From: Gammaproteobacteria bacterium
GTDB lineage: Bacteria > Pseudomonadota > Gammaproteobacteria > HK1
Direction of reading: 5' to 3'
Length of the DNA: 10,308 bases
Assembly: GCA_020444775.1 (NCBI GenBank)
Contig: JAGRHX010000619.1
Coordinates: 1 to 10,308, forward strand
This document shows, one piece after another, positions 1 through 6,337 of this stretch. The first letter of the stretch is position 1. Each line of letters opens with the position of its first letter. A program made the translations under genes and the position numbers. The notes beneath the pieces were generated by a model. The model did not search any database and was not told the DNA's origin. It saw nothing but the letters and a program-made list of their open reading frames with translations.

Positions 1-80
1 GTCATCTCCCTGGATACGATGGGTACGATGGGGAACTGTAGCCTGACCGCCCGGCACGCGGCGCTGCCCGTCATCATTGC

Positions 81-171
81 AATCAAGCCGGGCAATCAAG
101 CCGGGCAATCAAGCCGGGCAATCAAGCCCGGCAACCAGGCCCGGCAACCAGGCCCGGCAACCAGACCCGGG
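81..171. repeat. Seven-unit 13-bp tandem repeat array that drifts in sequence
   Basis: Seven consecutive 13-bp units fill this span without gaps. Units 1-3 are identical (AATCAAGCCGGGC). Unit 4 reads AATCAAGCCCGGC, units 5 and 6 read AACCAGGCCCGGC, and unit 7 reads AACCAGACCCGGG. The changes accumulate in one direction, as expected when an array grows by slippage or unequal exchange at one end. The GCCGGGC of units 1-3 is the reverse complement of the GCCCGGC of units 4-6, so the two halves can pair; the closest pairing is 113-119 with 126-132 around a 6-nt loop. A role as terminator, protein-binding array or simple minisatellite cannot be decided from sequence. Confidence 0.95.
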
Positions 172-286
172 CCGGCCGCAGCACCATCAAGTCAGCGGCG
201 CCATCATGTCAGCGCGCGGTGCCCGCGCGCGACGTTACAGCCCGTCGACCGTTCGAGACCCAACGCCAGCCATGACCGACGCCAGC

Positions 287-309
287 CGCGCCCGAGCAGG
301 GCTCGCGCG
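287..309 (-). terminator. Possible GC-rich hairpin downstream of the amidase gene
   Basis: CGCGC (287-291) and GAGC (294-297) pair with GCTC (301-304) and GCGCG (305-309) around a 3-nt loop, with a 2-nt bulge. The hairpin begins about 50 nt past the stop codon of the minus-strand amidase. No T-tract follows on that strand, so it is not a classical intrinsic terminator. In DNA this GC-rich, such stems also arise by chance. Confidence 0.2.
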
Positions 310-358
310 CCGCGCGGCCCACGGATGGACCAGCGCCTGCGCCGGCGAATCGCAGCGC

Positions 359-1597
359 TCAGCTGGCCACGCCCGCGTGCGCCAGCATCGCGTGCATCAG
401 CACGTTGCAGCCGGCTTCCAGGTCCTCCGCGGTCGCGCTCTCCGCTTCGTTGTGACTGAGTCCGTCCAGACAGGGAATATGGATCATGCTCGCCGGCGCG
501 ACTCGGCCCACGTACAAGGCATCGTGGCCGGCGCCGGTGACCATCTCACGGCTGCTGTAGCCGAGCTCACCGACCGCCTGACGCACCGACTCGATACAGT
601 CCTCGTCGAAGCGCACCACCGGCACGTCGGAGACCAGGGTCATACGCAGCTCTATACCGGCATCGGTGGCAATGCGTTCGAAGCGCTCACGCACAAGCGT
701 GTCCATACGCAGCAGCCGCTCGGTATCCGGGTTGCGTATGTCGACCGTGAAGTCGACCTCGCCGGGAATGGTGTTGCGCGAGTTGGGTGAGACGTGCAGC
801 TCCCCCACCGTGGCGACCGCGTCCGGCGCGAACTCCAGCGCCAGCTCCTGCAGGGCGACGGTCATGCGCGCCGCGGCGGCCATCGCGTCCCGACGCAGCG
901 GCATCGGGGTGGTGCCGGCGTGGGCGTCGCGCCCGAGCAGCTTGACGTCGTACCATCGCTGCCCCTGAGCGCCGGTGACGATGCCGATGGTCTTGCCCTC
1001 GTTCTCCAACACCGGACCCTGCTCGATGTGCACCTCGAAGAAGGCTTTCAGCTCACGCTGCCCACAGGGCATGTCGCCCGCGTAGCCGATGCGTTCCAGC
1101 TCGTCACCAAAGCGTTTGCCGTCGTGGTCGCGGCTGTTAAGGGCCTCGTCCAGCGTGAACTTACCGCCGAACACCCCCGACGCGACCATCGATGGCACGA
1201 ATCTGGAGCCCTCCTCGTTGGTCCACACCGCCACCTCTATAGGGGCTTCGGTCTGCACGTCCAGATCGTTCAGCGCGCGCACGATCTCGAGCCCGGCCAG
1301 CACCCCGTACACACCGTCATAACGACCGCCGTGCGGCTGTGTGTCCAGATGGCTGCCGGTCATCACCGGTGGCAGGGCGTCATTGCGACCGGCCCGGCGG
1401 GCGAAGATGTTGCCGACCTGGTCGACGCGGATCTCGCAGCCCGCCTCGCGGCACCACTTGACGAACAGATCGCGTCCTGCCTTGTCCTCGTCGGTGAGGG
1501 CCAGACGCCGGCAACCGCCGCCAGGCAGGGCACCGATTCGTGCCATGTCCTCGTGGCTCTGCCAGAGTCGATCCTTGTTGATTCGAAGGTTTCGCAT
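359..1597 (-). CDS. Zn-dependent hydantoinase/carbamoylase-family amidase (M20 fold)
   Basis: A 412-residue cytosolic metallo-amidase of the family that holds N-carbamoyl-L-amino-acid hydrolase, beta-ureidopropionase and allantoate amidohydrolase; these hydrolyse N-carbamoyl or ureido groups. The metal-site signatures are all present: GSHLDT (H83), GGRYDG (D94), TNEEGSRF (E129), EVHIEQGP (H190) and GLSHNEAE (H382). GRDAHAGTTPM (H226) and NTIPGEVDF mark the dimerisation domain at about residues 208-325, and GAGHDA lies near 356. Length is normal for the family (about 410). The ATG at 1597 is chosen because MRNLRINKDRLW is a typical family N-terminus. An upstream in-frame GTG at 1672 would add an Arg-rich stretch and run into the palindrome at 1671-1683. 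No strong ribosome site is visible for either start. It is divergent from the CoA ligase gene. Sequence alone does not separate the possible substrates. Confidence 0.93.
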   Translation of the reverse strand: MRNLRINKDRLWQSHEDMARIGALPGGGCRRLALTDEDKAGRDLFVKWCREAGCEIRVDQVGNIFARRAGRNDALPPVMTGSHLDTQPHGGRYDGVYGVLAGLEIVRALNDLDVQTEAPIEVAVWTNEEGSRFVPSMVASGVFGGKFTLDEALNSRDHDGKRFGDELERIGYAGDMPCGQRELKAFFEVHIEQGPVLENEGKTIGIVTGAQGQRWYDVKLLGRDAHAGTTPMPLRRDAMAAAARMTVALQELALEFAPDAVATVGELHVSPNSRNTIPGEVDFTVDIRNPDTERLLRMDTLVRERFERIATDAGIELRMTLVSDVPVVRFDEDCIESVRQAVGELGYSSREMVTGAGHDALYVGRVAPASMIHIPCLDGLSHNEAESATAEDLEAGCNVLMHAMLAHAGVAS

Positions 1598-1670
1598 GAG
1601 TACTGCATCCGAACGGAGAAAGTCACGTCGCCGGGGCCGAACGCTATTGCGCCGAGCGCTGGTCAGCGCC

Positions 1671-1683
1671 ACCGCTCAGCGGT
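1671..1683. promoter_or_regulatory. Perfect 13-bp inverted repeat between divergent genes, candidate operator
   Basis: ACCGCT and AGCGGT flank a single central C in the 120-bp gap between the divergent amidase and CoA-ligase genes. Perfect six-base arms around one base fit a binding site for a dimeric regulator that could control both directions. No regulator gene is present in the window. A short GC-rich palindrome can occur by chance, so this is only a candidate. Confidence 0.3.
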
Positions 1684-1717
1684 TATTGTTCGAAGAGTAC
1701 CTCAAGACGGTCGTCGA

Positions 1718-3301
1718 ATGATCCAGACACGTAACCTCGGTGCCCTGTTCGATCCGCAGCACTGCGGGGACCGCACGGCACTCATCGATTGCCGCCACTG
1801 GGATTCACCGCTCGAGCTCAGTCATCGCGATCTGGACCGTGCCGCCAGCGCCTGCGCCACCGCGCTGCGCGACCTGGGGCTGCGCCCGGGGGACGCGGTC
1901 GGGCTGCTGTCGGCCAACCGCTCGGAGTACCTGACCGCCTACATGGGTATCCTGCGTGCCGGCCTGATTGCCGTGCCCATCAACCACAAGTTCTCCAACC
2001 AGATCCTGGACTTCATCGTCGCCGACGCGGAGATCAAGCTGGTCCTGTGCGATGCCGCGAATCGCGAACGACTCGCCGGTCGTCTGCCCTGCCTGGACTT
2101 CGACGCGGTGGACGACGGCGGCTACCCGGCCCTTCTGGAACGTGGCGCGAATGCCGTGCAGCTGCCGACCTACGACCCGGACGACCAGCACTTCGCGATG
2201 GTTCTGTACACCTCCGGCTCGACCGGTCGTCCGAAGGGCGTGCCCCTGACCCATGCCGGTCATCTATGGGCCCTGCGCGCCCGGACCACCGCCGGTTACC
2301 CGTTTCACCAGCATCGTCTGCTGGTGGCGGCACCGCTCTATCACATGAACGCCTTGTGCGTGAGCCTGGTCGCGATCGCTGGTGCCGCCAGCGAGGTGCT
2401 GTTGCCGGAGTTCAGCGTCGAGCGCTACCTGGCCGCGGTCGAGCGCTTCCGCTGCACCTGGCTGACCTCGGTGCCGACCATGCTGGCCATGTGCCTGCAG
2501 GACCAGGAGCGGCTGGCACGCACCGACCTGAGCAGCGTATCGATCGTCCGCATGGGCTCGGCGCCGGTGTCGCCGAAGCTGTTCAGCCAGGTCCGCCAGA
2601 CCTTTCCCAAGGCCAGCATCATGAACGGCTACGGCACGACCGAGACCGGACCTGTGGTGTTCGGCGCCCGCGATGCCCGCGCGCCGCCCGACGGCTCACC
2701 CGGCTGGCCGGCACCCGACGTCCAGGTGAAGCTCGTCGACGAGCACGGCGAGGAGGCCGACCAGGGCGTGCTCTGGCAGCGCACGCCGGCCACCATGCCC
2801 TTCTATCTCAACCTGCCGGAGAAGACTCGTGAGGTGCTGACCGAAGACGGCTGGTACATCTCCGGGGATATCTTCAGACGCGACGCCGAGGGTGCGTACC
2901 ACTTCGTCGGCCGTGACGACGACATGTTCGTGTGCGGCGGCGAGAACATCCACCCTGGCGAGGTCGAGAGCCTGCTGGTCTCGCATCCCGACGTCGCCCA
3001 GTCCTGCGTGGTACCGGTAGCCGACGAGATCAAGGGCGCGAAGCCGGTCGCCTTCGTGGTGCCGGTTCCGGGCGCGCAGCCAGACGAGCAGACGCTCAAG
3101 CGCTACGCCCTGGACAACGCGCCGGCCTACCGACACCCACGTCGTGTGTTCGTGCTCGCCGAGCTGCCGCTGGCAGGTCCGGGCAAGGTGGACCGCGGCG
3201 CCCTGATCCAACGCGCGGCGGCCCTGGTCGAATCCACCGGGGTCGAACCCACCGGGGTCGAATCCCCCGGGGTCGAATCCCCCGGGGTCGAATCCACCTG
3301 A
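1718..3301 (+). CDS. AMP-forming acyl-CoA synthetase (class I adenylate-forming enzyme)
   Basis: A 527-residue CoA ligase that would activate a carboxylic acid through an acyl-adenylate to an acyl-CoA. Core motifs appear in order: the phosphate loop TSGSTGRPKG (165-174), NGYGTTETGP (303-312), GWYISGD with ribose-binding D384, GRDDDMFVCGGENIHPGEVE (398-417), and GPGKVDRGAL near the C-terminus with catalytic K490. Both the large N-terminal and the small mobile C-terminal domains look intact. The ATG at 1718 is chosen because MIQTRNLGALFD starts where the family fold starts; the frame is open far upstream, but there it is antisense to the amidase. The ribosome site is weak (AAGACGG). After residue 503 comes a VE(S/P)(T/P)G repeat tail unusual for the family. 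It is likely first in a run with the reductase and thioesterase. Substrate is unknown; medium-chain, branched or aromatic acids are all possible. Confidence 0.92.
   Translation: MIQTRNLGALFDPQHCGDRTALIDCRHWDSPLELSHRDLDRAASACATALRDLGLRPGDAVGLLSANRSEYLTAYMGILRAGLIAVPINHKFSNQILDFIVADAEIKLVLCDAANRERLAGRLPCLDFDAVDDGGYPALLERGANAVQLPTYDPDDQHFAMVLYTSGSTGRPKGVPLTHAGHLWALRARTTAGYPFHQHRLLVAAPLYHMNALCVSLVAIAGAASEVLLPEFSVERYLAAVERFRCTWLTSVPTMLAMCLQDQERLARTDLSSVSIVRMGSAPVSPKLFSQVRQTFPKASIMNGYGTTETGPVVFGARDARAPPDGSPGWPAPDVQVKLVDEHGEEADQGVLWQRTPATMPFYLNLPEKTREVLTEDGWYISGDIFRRDAEGAYHFVGRDDDMFVCGGENIHPGEVESLLVSHPDVAQSCVVPVADEIKGAKPVAFVVPVPGAQPDEQTLKRYALDNAPAYRHPRRVFVLAELPLAGPGKVDRGALIQRAAALVESTGVEPTGVESPGVESPGVEST
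3227..3301 (+). repeat. Five-unit 15-bp in-frame repeat forming the C-terminal tail and stop codon of the CoA ligase
   Basis: Exactly five 15-bp units (75 bp) encode VESTG, VEPTG, VESPG, VESPG and VEST-stop. The stop TGA sits where the other units have GGG, so the last unit ends the protein. Each internal junction can form a small GGGG-TCGAAT-CCCC hairpin, for example 3254-3267 and 3269-3282. The period keeps the frame, so copy number could change without breaking the gene. The tail is acidic, lies after the catalytic lysine, and is probably dispensable (inference). Confidence 0.95.
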
Positions 3302-3424
3302 GCGCGAACCCGATATCGGACGCAAACCCGCAGCCGACCCCGGCGCGACATCATGCCGCAGGCGGCAACATTGATGGTCGCGACCCGCAACGATAGCCAG
3401 AGGTGCGCAGCGGTGCCTCGGCAC

Positions 3425-3430
3425 GGAGGT
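3425..3430 (+). promoter_or_regulatory. Strong ribosome binding site that fixes the reductase start
   Basis: GGAGGT lies 8 nt before the ATG at 3439. It supports that start over an in-frame ATG at 3403, which would add the atypical residues MRSGASARRYQP and place the Shine-Dalgarno inside the gene. Confidence 0.8.
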
Positions 3431-3438
3431 ATCAGCCC

Positions 3439-4449
3439 ATGAAAGCAGCAGTCATCACCGAGCACGGCGGCCCCGGCAGCATCCAGGTGCAGAACGACTT
3501 TCCGGATCCGCGTCCCGGGCCCCAGGAGGTCGTCATCGAGGTAGGCGCCACCTCCTTGAACTATCACGACATATTCACCCGACGCGGCATGCCCGGCATC
3601 AAGGTGCCGATGCCGTGCATCATGGGGCTGGATTTCGCCGGCACGATCGTCGAGCTGGGCAGCGAGGTACAGGGCTGGCGCACGGGCGATCGGGTCCTGA
3701 TCGACCCGGTGGACCGCCAGGGCCCGGGCGGATTGATCGGCGAGATGTGGCACGGCGGACTCGCCGAGCGCTGCAAGGTGCCCGTGCACCATCTCGTGCG
3801 ACTGCCGGACACGGTCAGCTTCGAGCATGCCGCCTGTCTGCCGGTCGCCTACGGCACGGCGCTGCGCATGATGTACACGATCGGCGAGATCGAGTCCGGG
3901 CAGAAGGTCCTGATCCTCGGCGCCTCGGGCGGTGTGGGCACCTGCTGCGTGCTGCTGGCCAAGGCACGCGGCGCCGAGGTTATCGCCTGCGCCTCCACCA
4001 CCGACAAGCTGGCACGTCTGAAGACGATGGGCGCGGACCACGTGGTCAACTACCAGGAGGAGGACTTCGTCAAGTGGGTCTACGCCAACTTCGGCAAGCC
4101 GCACCGCCGCCAGTTCGAGAAGGGCGTGGACGTGGTCGTGAACTTCACCGGCGGCGAGACCTGGGTACCCTCCCTGAAGGTCCTGCATCGTGGCGGCAAG
4201 GTGCTGACCTGCGGCGCCACCGCGGGCTTCGATCCCAAGGAGGACCTGCGCTATGTGTGGACCTTCGAGCTGAAGATACTCGGGGCCAACGGCTGGCTGC
4301 GTGAGGAGCTGGAAACGCTGGTGCAGATGGTCGCCGATGGCTCGCTGGTCCCCATCATCGACCGGCAGCTGCCGCTGGAGGAGGTCAACGAGGCCTTCCG
4401 CCTGCTCGAGGAACGCGAGGTGTTCGGCAAGGTGGTCCTGACACCGTGA
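3439..4449 (+). CDS. Zinc-less medium-chain dehydrogenase/reductase, quinone-oxidoreductase type
   Basis: A 336-residue MDR-superfamily enzyme beginning MKAAVITEHGGPG. The N-terminal GroES-like domain runs to about residue 130. The Rossmann domain carries the dinucleotide-binding motif GASGGVG (161-167), with GADHVVNY at 198-205, and the C-terminus ends FGKVVLTP, as is typical. The catalytic-zinc positions of alcohol dehydrogenases are replaced: NYHD (41-44) stands where CHTD would be, GLDFAG (63-68) replaces the GHE motif, and the four-cysteine structural zinc lobe is missing. That points to NAD(P)H-dependent reduction of a quinone, enone or enoyl compound rather than zinc-based alcohol oxidation. 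It lies 137 bp after the CoA ligase and 64 bp before the thioesterase on the same strand, so an enoyl-CoA or unsaturated acid substrate is a reasonable inference. The protein is intact and of normal length. Confidence 0.9.
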   Translation: MKAAVITEHGGPGSIQVQNDFPDPRPGPQEVVIEVGATSLNYHDIFTRRGMPGIKVPMPCIMGLDFAGTIVELGSEVQGWRTGDRVLIDPVDRQGPGGLIGEMWHGGLAERCKVPVHHLVRLPDTVSFEHAACLPVAYGTALRMMYTIGEIESGQKVLILGASGGVGTCCVLLAKARGAEVIACASTTDKLARLKTMGADHVVNYQEEDFVKWVYANFGKPHRRQFEKGVDVVVNFTGGETWVPSLKVLHRGGKVLTCGATAGFDPKEDLRYVWTFELKILGANGWLREELETLVQMVADGSLVPIIDRQLPLEEVNEAFRLLEEREVFGKVVLTP

Positions 4450-4513
4450 ACCCGACCGGATCAGAGACTCCAGACCCCGAGATCTTGAATCTGCAGCCCC
4501 CCGGGAGCCCCAT

Positions 4514-4942
4514 ATGACCGAGCAGTCCCAACACCTGAGCGCGGAGCAGGTTCAGGCCCACTTCGACGCCTCGCCCTTCATCTCCACGCTGGGTCTGCAG
4601 GTGCAGAGCCTGGACTATGACGGCGGACGGCTGGTCGTGCGCATGCCGCTGGCCGCGCACCTGGAGCGTCGTGCAGGCACCCGCCAGTTCCACGGCGGAC
4701 CGATTGCCGCGCTGATCGATACGGTGGGCGACTTCGCCATCGGCATGTTGCTCGGCGGTGGTGTGCCGACCATGAATCTGCGCATCGATTATCTGAAGCC
4801 CGCGGTCGGCGAGGCACTGACCGCCGAAGCCGTGGTCCGGCGACGCGGCCGCACCGTGACCACGGTCGACGTCGACGTGCTCGACCCCAAGGGCTCGCTG
4901 GTCGCCATCGGTCGCGGCAGTTTCGCCTCTACACTGGGTTGA
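4514..4942 (+). CDS. PaaI-family hotdog-fold thioesterase
   Basis: A 142-residue single hotdog-domain protein that would hydrolyse an acyl-CoA thioester to free acid and CoA. The PaaI/YdiI-type signature HGGPIAALIDTVGDFA begins at H60, with D69 on the hotdog helix. It is followed by the strand NLRIDYLKPAVGE (88-100), which usually lines the acyl pocket, and by a final strand ending GRGSFAST. Length is normal for the family. The ATG at 4514 follows GGGAG (4503-4507) with a 6-nt gap. It is last in the run begun by the CoA ligase, so it may release the product of that route or free trapped CoA (inference). Its stop codon lies within a 13-bp tandem duplication. Confidence 0.9.
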   Translation: MTEQSQHLSAEQVQAHFDASPFISTLGLQVQSLDYDGGRLVVRMPLAAHLERRAGTRQFHGGPIAALIDTVGDFAIGMLLGGGVPTMNLRIDYLKPAVGEALTAEAVVRRRGRTVTTVDVDVLDPKGSLVAIGRGSFASTLG

Positions 4943-4965
4943 GACGGCGGACTGAGACGGCGGAC
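4940..4965. repeat. Two perfect 13-bp tandem copies starting at the thioesterase stop codon
   Basis: TGAGACGGCGGAC occurs twice back to back (4940-4952 and 4953-4965). The first three bases of copy one are the TGA stop of the thioesterase gene. The second TGA is one 13-bp step later and so in another frame. It looks like a recent slippage duplication at the gene end. No terminator-like stem is evident around it. Confidence 0.9.
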
Positions 4966-5046
4966 CGACACAGCTGAGTGGCACATCGCAGCCGATCGGA
5001 TTGGCGGGCTCAGCGCGCTACCACCGGACCCGGCTCGGCGCGTCGT

Positions 5047-6075
5047 TCAGCGCAGCAGCTCGGCGATCTGCACTGCGTTCAAGGCCGCGCCCTTGCGGAT
5101 CTGGTCGCCGCAGGCGAACAGATCCAGGCCGGTCCCGTCCGGTTGCGAGATGTCCTGCCGGATCCGACCCACGTAGACGTCGTCCCGACCGGAGGCATCC
5201 AGGGGCTCGGGGAAGCGATTGCTGGCACGATCGTCGAGCACGGTCACCCCGGGCGCAGCGGTCAGCAGCGCTCGGGCCTCGTCCTCGCCCAACGACCGAC
5301 CGAGGCTCAGGTTGATGGACTCGGCATGTGCGCGCATCACCGGCACCCGGATGCAGGTGGCGGTGATCGGGATCTCGCGCTCCCAGATCTTGGCGGTCTC
5401 CTTGACCATCTTCAGCTCTTCCTGATTGTAGCCATTGGGCTGCATCGGCGAGTCGTGGCTGAACAGATTGAAGGCGTATTGGCGGTGGAACACGTCCTGG
5501 GTCAGCTCCGCCGCGCTCTTGCCAGCCAGCACCTCGCGGGTCTGCGTTTCGAGCTCGCGCATCGCCGCCGCGCCGGCGCCCGAGGCGGCCTGGTAGGTCG
5601 AAACGACCATGCGTTTGACCCCGACTGCCCGATGCAGTGGTGTCACCGCCATCAGCATGATGATGGTGGAACAGTTGGGATTGGCGATGATGCCCGGATT
5701 CGAATAGCTGACCCCGGACATCGCCTGCGGATTGACCTCGGGCACGATCAAGGGCACGCCCTCGGTCATGCGAAACGCCGAGGAGTTGTCCACCACCACC
5801 GCCCCCGAGCGGACCGCGATCGGCGCGAACTCACGGCTGATCGAACCGCCGGCGGAGAACAGCGCCAGGTCCACCCCCTCGAAGCTGTCCACACCCAGTG
5901 CCTGGATGGTCAAGGTCTCGCCGCGGAAGGTGCAGGTCGTGCCGGCCGAGCGCGGACTGGCCAGCAAGGTGAGACGCCCGATCGGGAAATCACGCTGCGC
6001 CAGTACGGCGAGGAATTCCTGACCGACGGCGCCGGTTGCGCCGACGATGGCGACGTGCGGGGAGCTGCGGGACAC
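5047..6075 (-). CDS. asd: Aspartate-semialdehyde dehydrogenase
   Basis: A 342-residue enzyme that reduces L-aspartyl-4-phosphate with NADPH to L-aspartate-4-semialdehyde, the branch point to lysine/diaminopimelate, threonine and methionine. The Rossmann loop GATGAVG is at 12-18, the strand ending VVDNSSAFRM at 94-103, and the catalytic cysteine C135 in NPNCSTI. YQAASGAG has Q162, and CIRVPVMRAHAES has R243 and H250 for substrate binding and acid-base chemistry. The length matches the 340-residue subtype rather than the roughly 370-residue type of many enteric bacteria. The GTG at 6075 is chosen because GGAG lies 6 nt upstream and the Rossmann fold begins at once; the frame stays open to an ATG at 6282, but those extra residues look non-coding. 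It converges on the thioesterase and is divergent from the VOC gene, so it is probably a separate transcription unit. Confidence 0.95.
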   Translation of the reverse strand: MSRSSPHVAIVGATGAVGQEFLAVLAQRDFPIGRLTLLASPRSAGTTCTFRGETLTIQALGVDSFEGVDLALFSAGGSISREFAPIAVRSGAVVVDNSSAFRMTEGVPLIVPEVNPQAMSGVSYSNPGIIANPNCSTIIMLMAVTPLHRAVGVKRMVVSTYQAASGAGAAAMRELETQTREVLAGKSAAELTQDVFHRQYAFNLFSHDSPMQPNGYNQEELKMVKETAKIWEREIPITATCIRVPVMRAHAESINLSLGRSLGEDEARALLTAAPGVTVLDDRASNRFPEPLDASGRDDVYVGRIRQDISQPDGTGLDLFACGDQIRKGAALNAVQIAELLR

Positions 6076-6081
6076 GGTTGA

Positions 6082-6085
6082 CTCC
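6082..6085 (-). promoter_or_regulatory. Ribosome binding site supporting the GTG start of asd
   Basis: On the minus strand GGAG sits 6 nt before the GTG at 6075. No ATG close to the start of the conserved fold competes with it, so the GTG is the preferred start. Confidence 0.65.
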
Positions 6086-6107
6086 GATTCGAATCCGTTG
6101 ACCGGCA

Positions 6108-6113
6108 ATTGTA
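6108..6113 (-). promoter_or_regulatory. Candidate -10 element for asd
   Basis: On the minus strand TACAAT (five of six matches to TATAAT) lies about 33 nt before the asd start, which would give a short leader. The matching -35 region at 17-bp spacing is poor, so this is a weak call. The rest of the 262-bp gap between asd and the VOC gene shows no gene. Confidence 0.25.
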
Positions 6114-6337
6114 CCGCGCAGCGTATCGGCCGGCGATTGATGTCGATGGACCGAGTTCCAGCGCGCAGGGCGTGGTGACGCGCGGCGCGAGGTGCACTCG
6201 GCTCGCAGGACGGCATCGCCGCGGACGGCTGCGCGGCGGCCGACGACGACGCGGACGCCGGACTGGACCGGCGATCCGCCACTGGTCAGAATGCGGCGCA
6301 TCGATTCCGACCCGCCACAACGGAGGATTCAGCCGTC

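Larger units (their letters stand above)
1..358. other. Intergenic region with no convincing gene
   Basis: This stretch lies downstream of the minus-strand amidase and reaches the window edge. Open frames cross it, but their translations are rich in Arg, Pro, Ala and Gln, look like no protein family I know, and run through a 13-bp tandem array whose period is not a multiple of three. What I can see is that repeat array (81-171) and a GC-rich hairpin (287-309). A gene may begin or end just left of the window, but nothing here shows it. Confidence 0.6.

Noticed and set aside
81..171. Possible CRISPR array
   Set aside because: Units are 13 bp and directly joined with no spacers, and no cas gene is present.
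77..790. Plus-strand 237-codon open frame
   Set aside because: It starts in the 13-bp repeat and is then antisense to the amidase; no recognisable protein sequence.
794..1717. Open frame continuing the CoA-ligase frame 308 codons upstream, suggesting a fused 835-residue protein
   Set aside because: The upstream part is antisense to the amidase, whose metal-site motifs are all intact, and its translation matches no domain. Long antisense frames are common in high-GC genes.
3254..3282. GGGG-TCGAAT-CCCC resembles a tRNA T-arm and raised the idea of a tRNA or tRNA-like attachment site
   Set aside because: The loop is 6 nt, not 7; there is no acceptor, D or anticodon arm nearby, and it recurs as part of an in-frame coding repeat.
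3354..3367. TGCCGC-AG-GCGGCA hairpin between CoA ligase and reductase as a terminator
   Set aside because: The 2-nt loop is too small for the full stem and no T-tract follows; the downstream gene appears to belong to the same run.
3127..4188. Minus-strand 353-codon open frame
   Set aside because: It overlaps both the CoA ligase end and the reductase, which have clear motifs; its translation is typical antisense shadow.
4978..6081. Plus-strand 367-codon open frame
   Set aside because: It is entirely antisense to asd, which has a complete active site and proper length.
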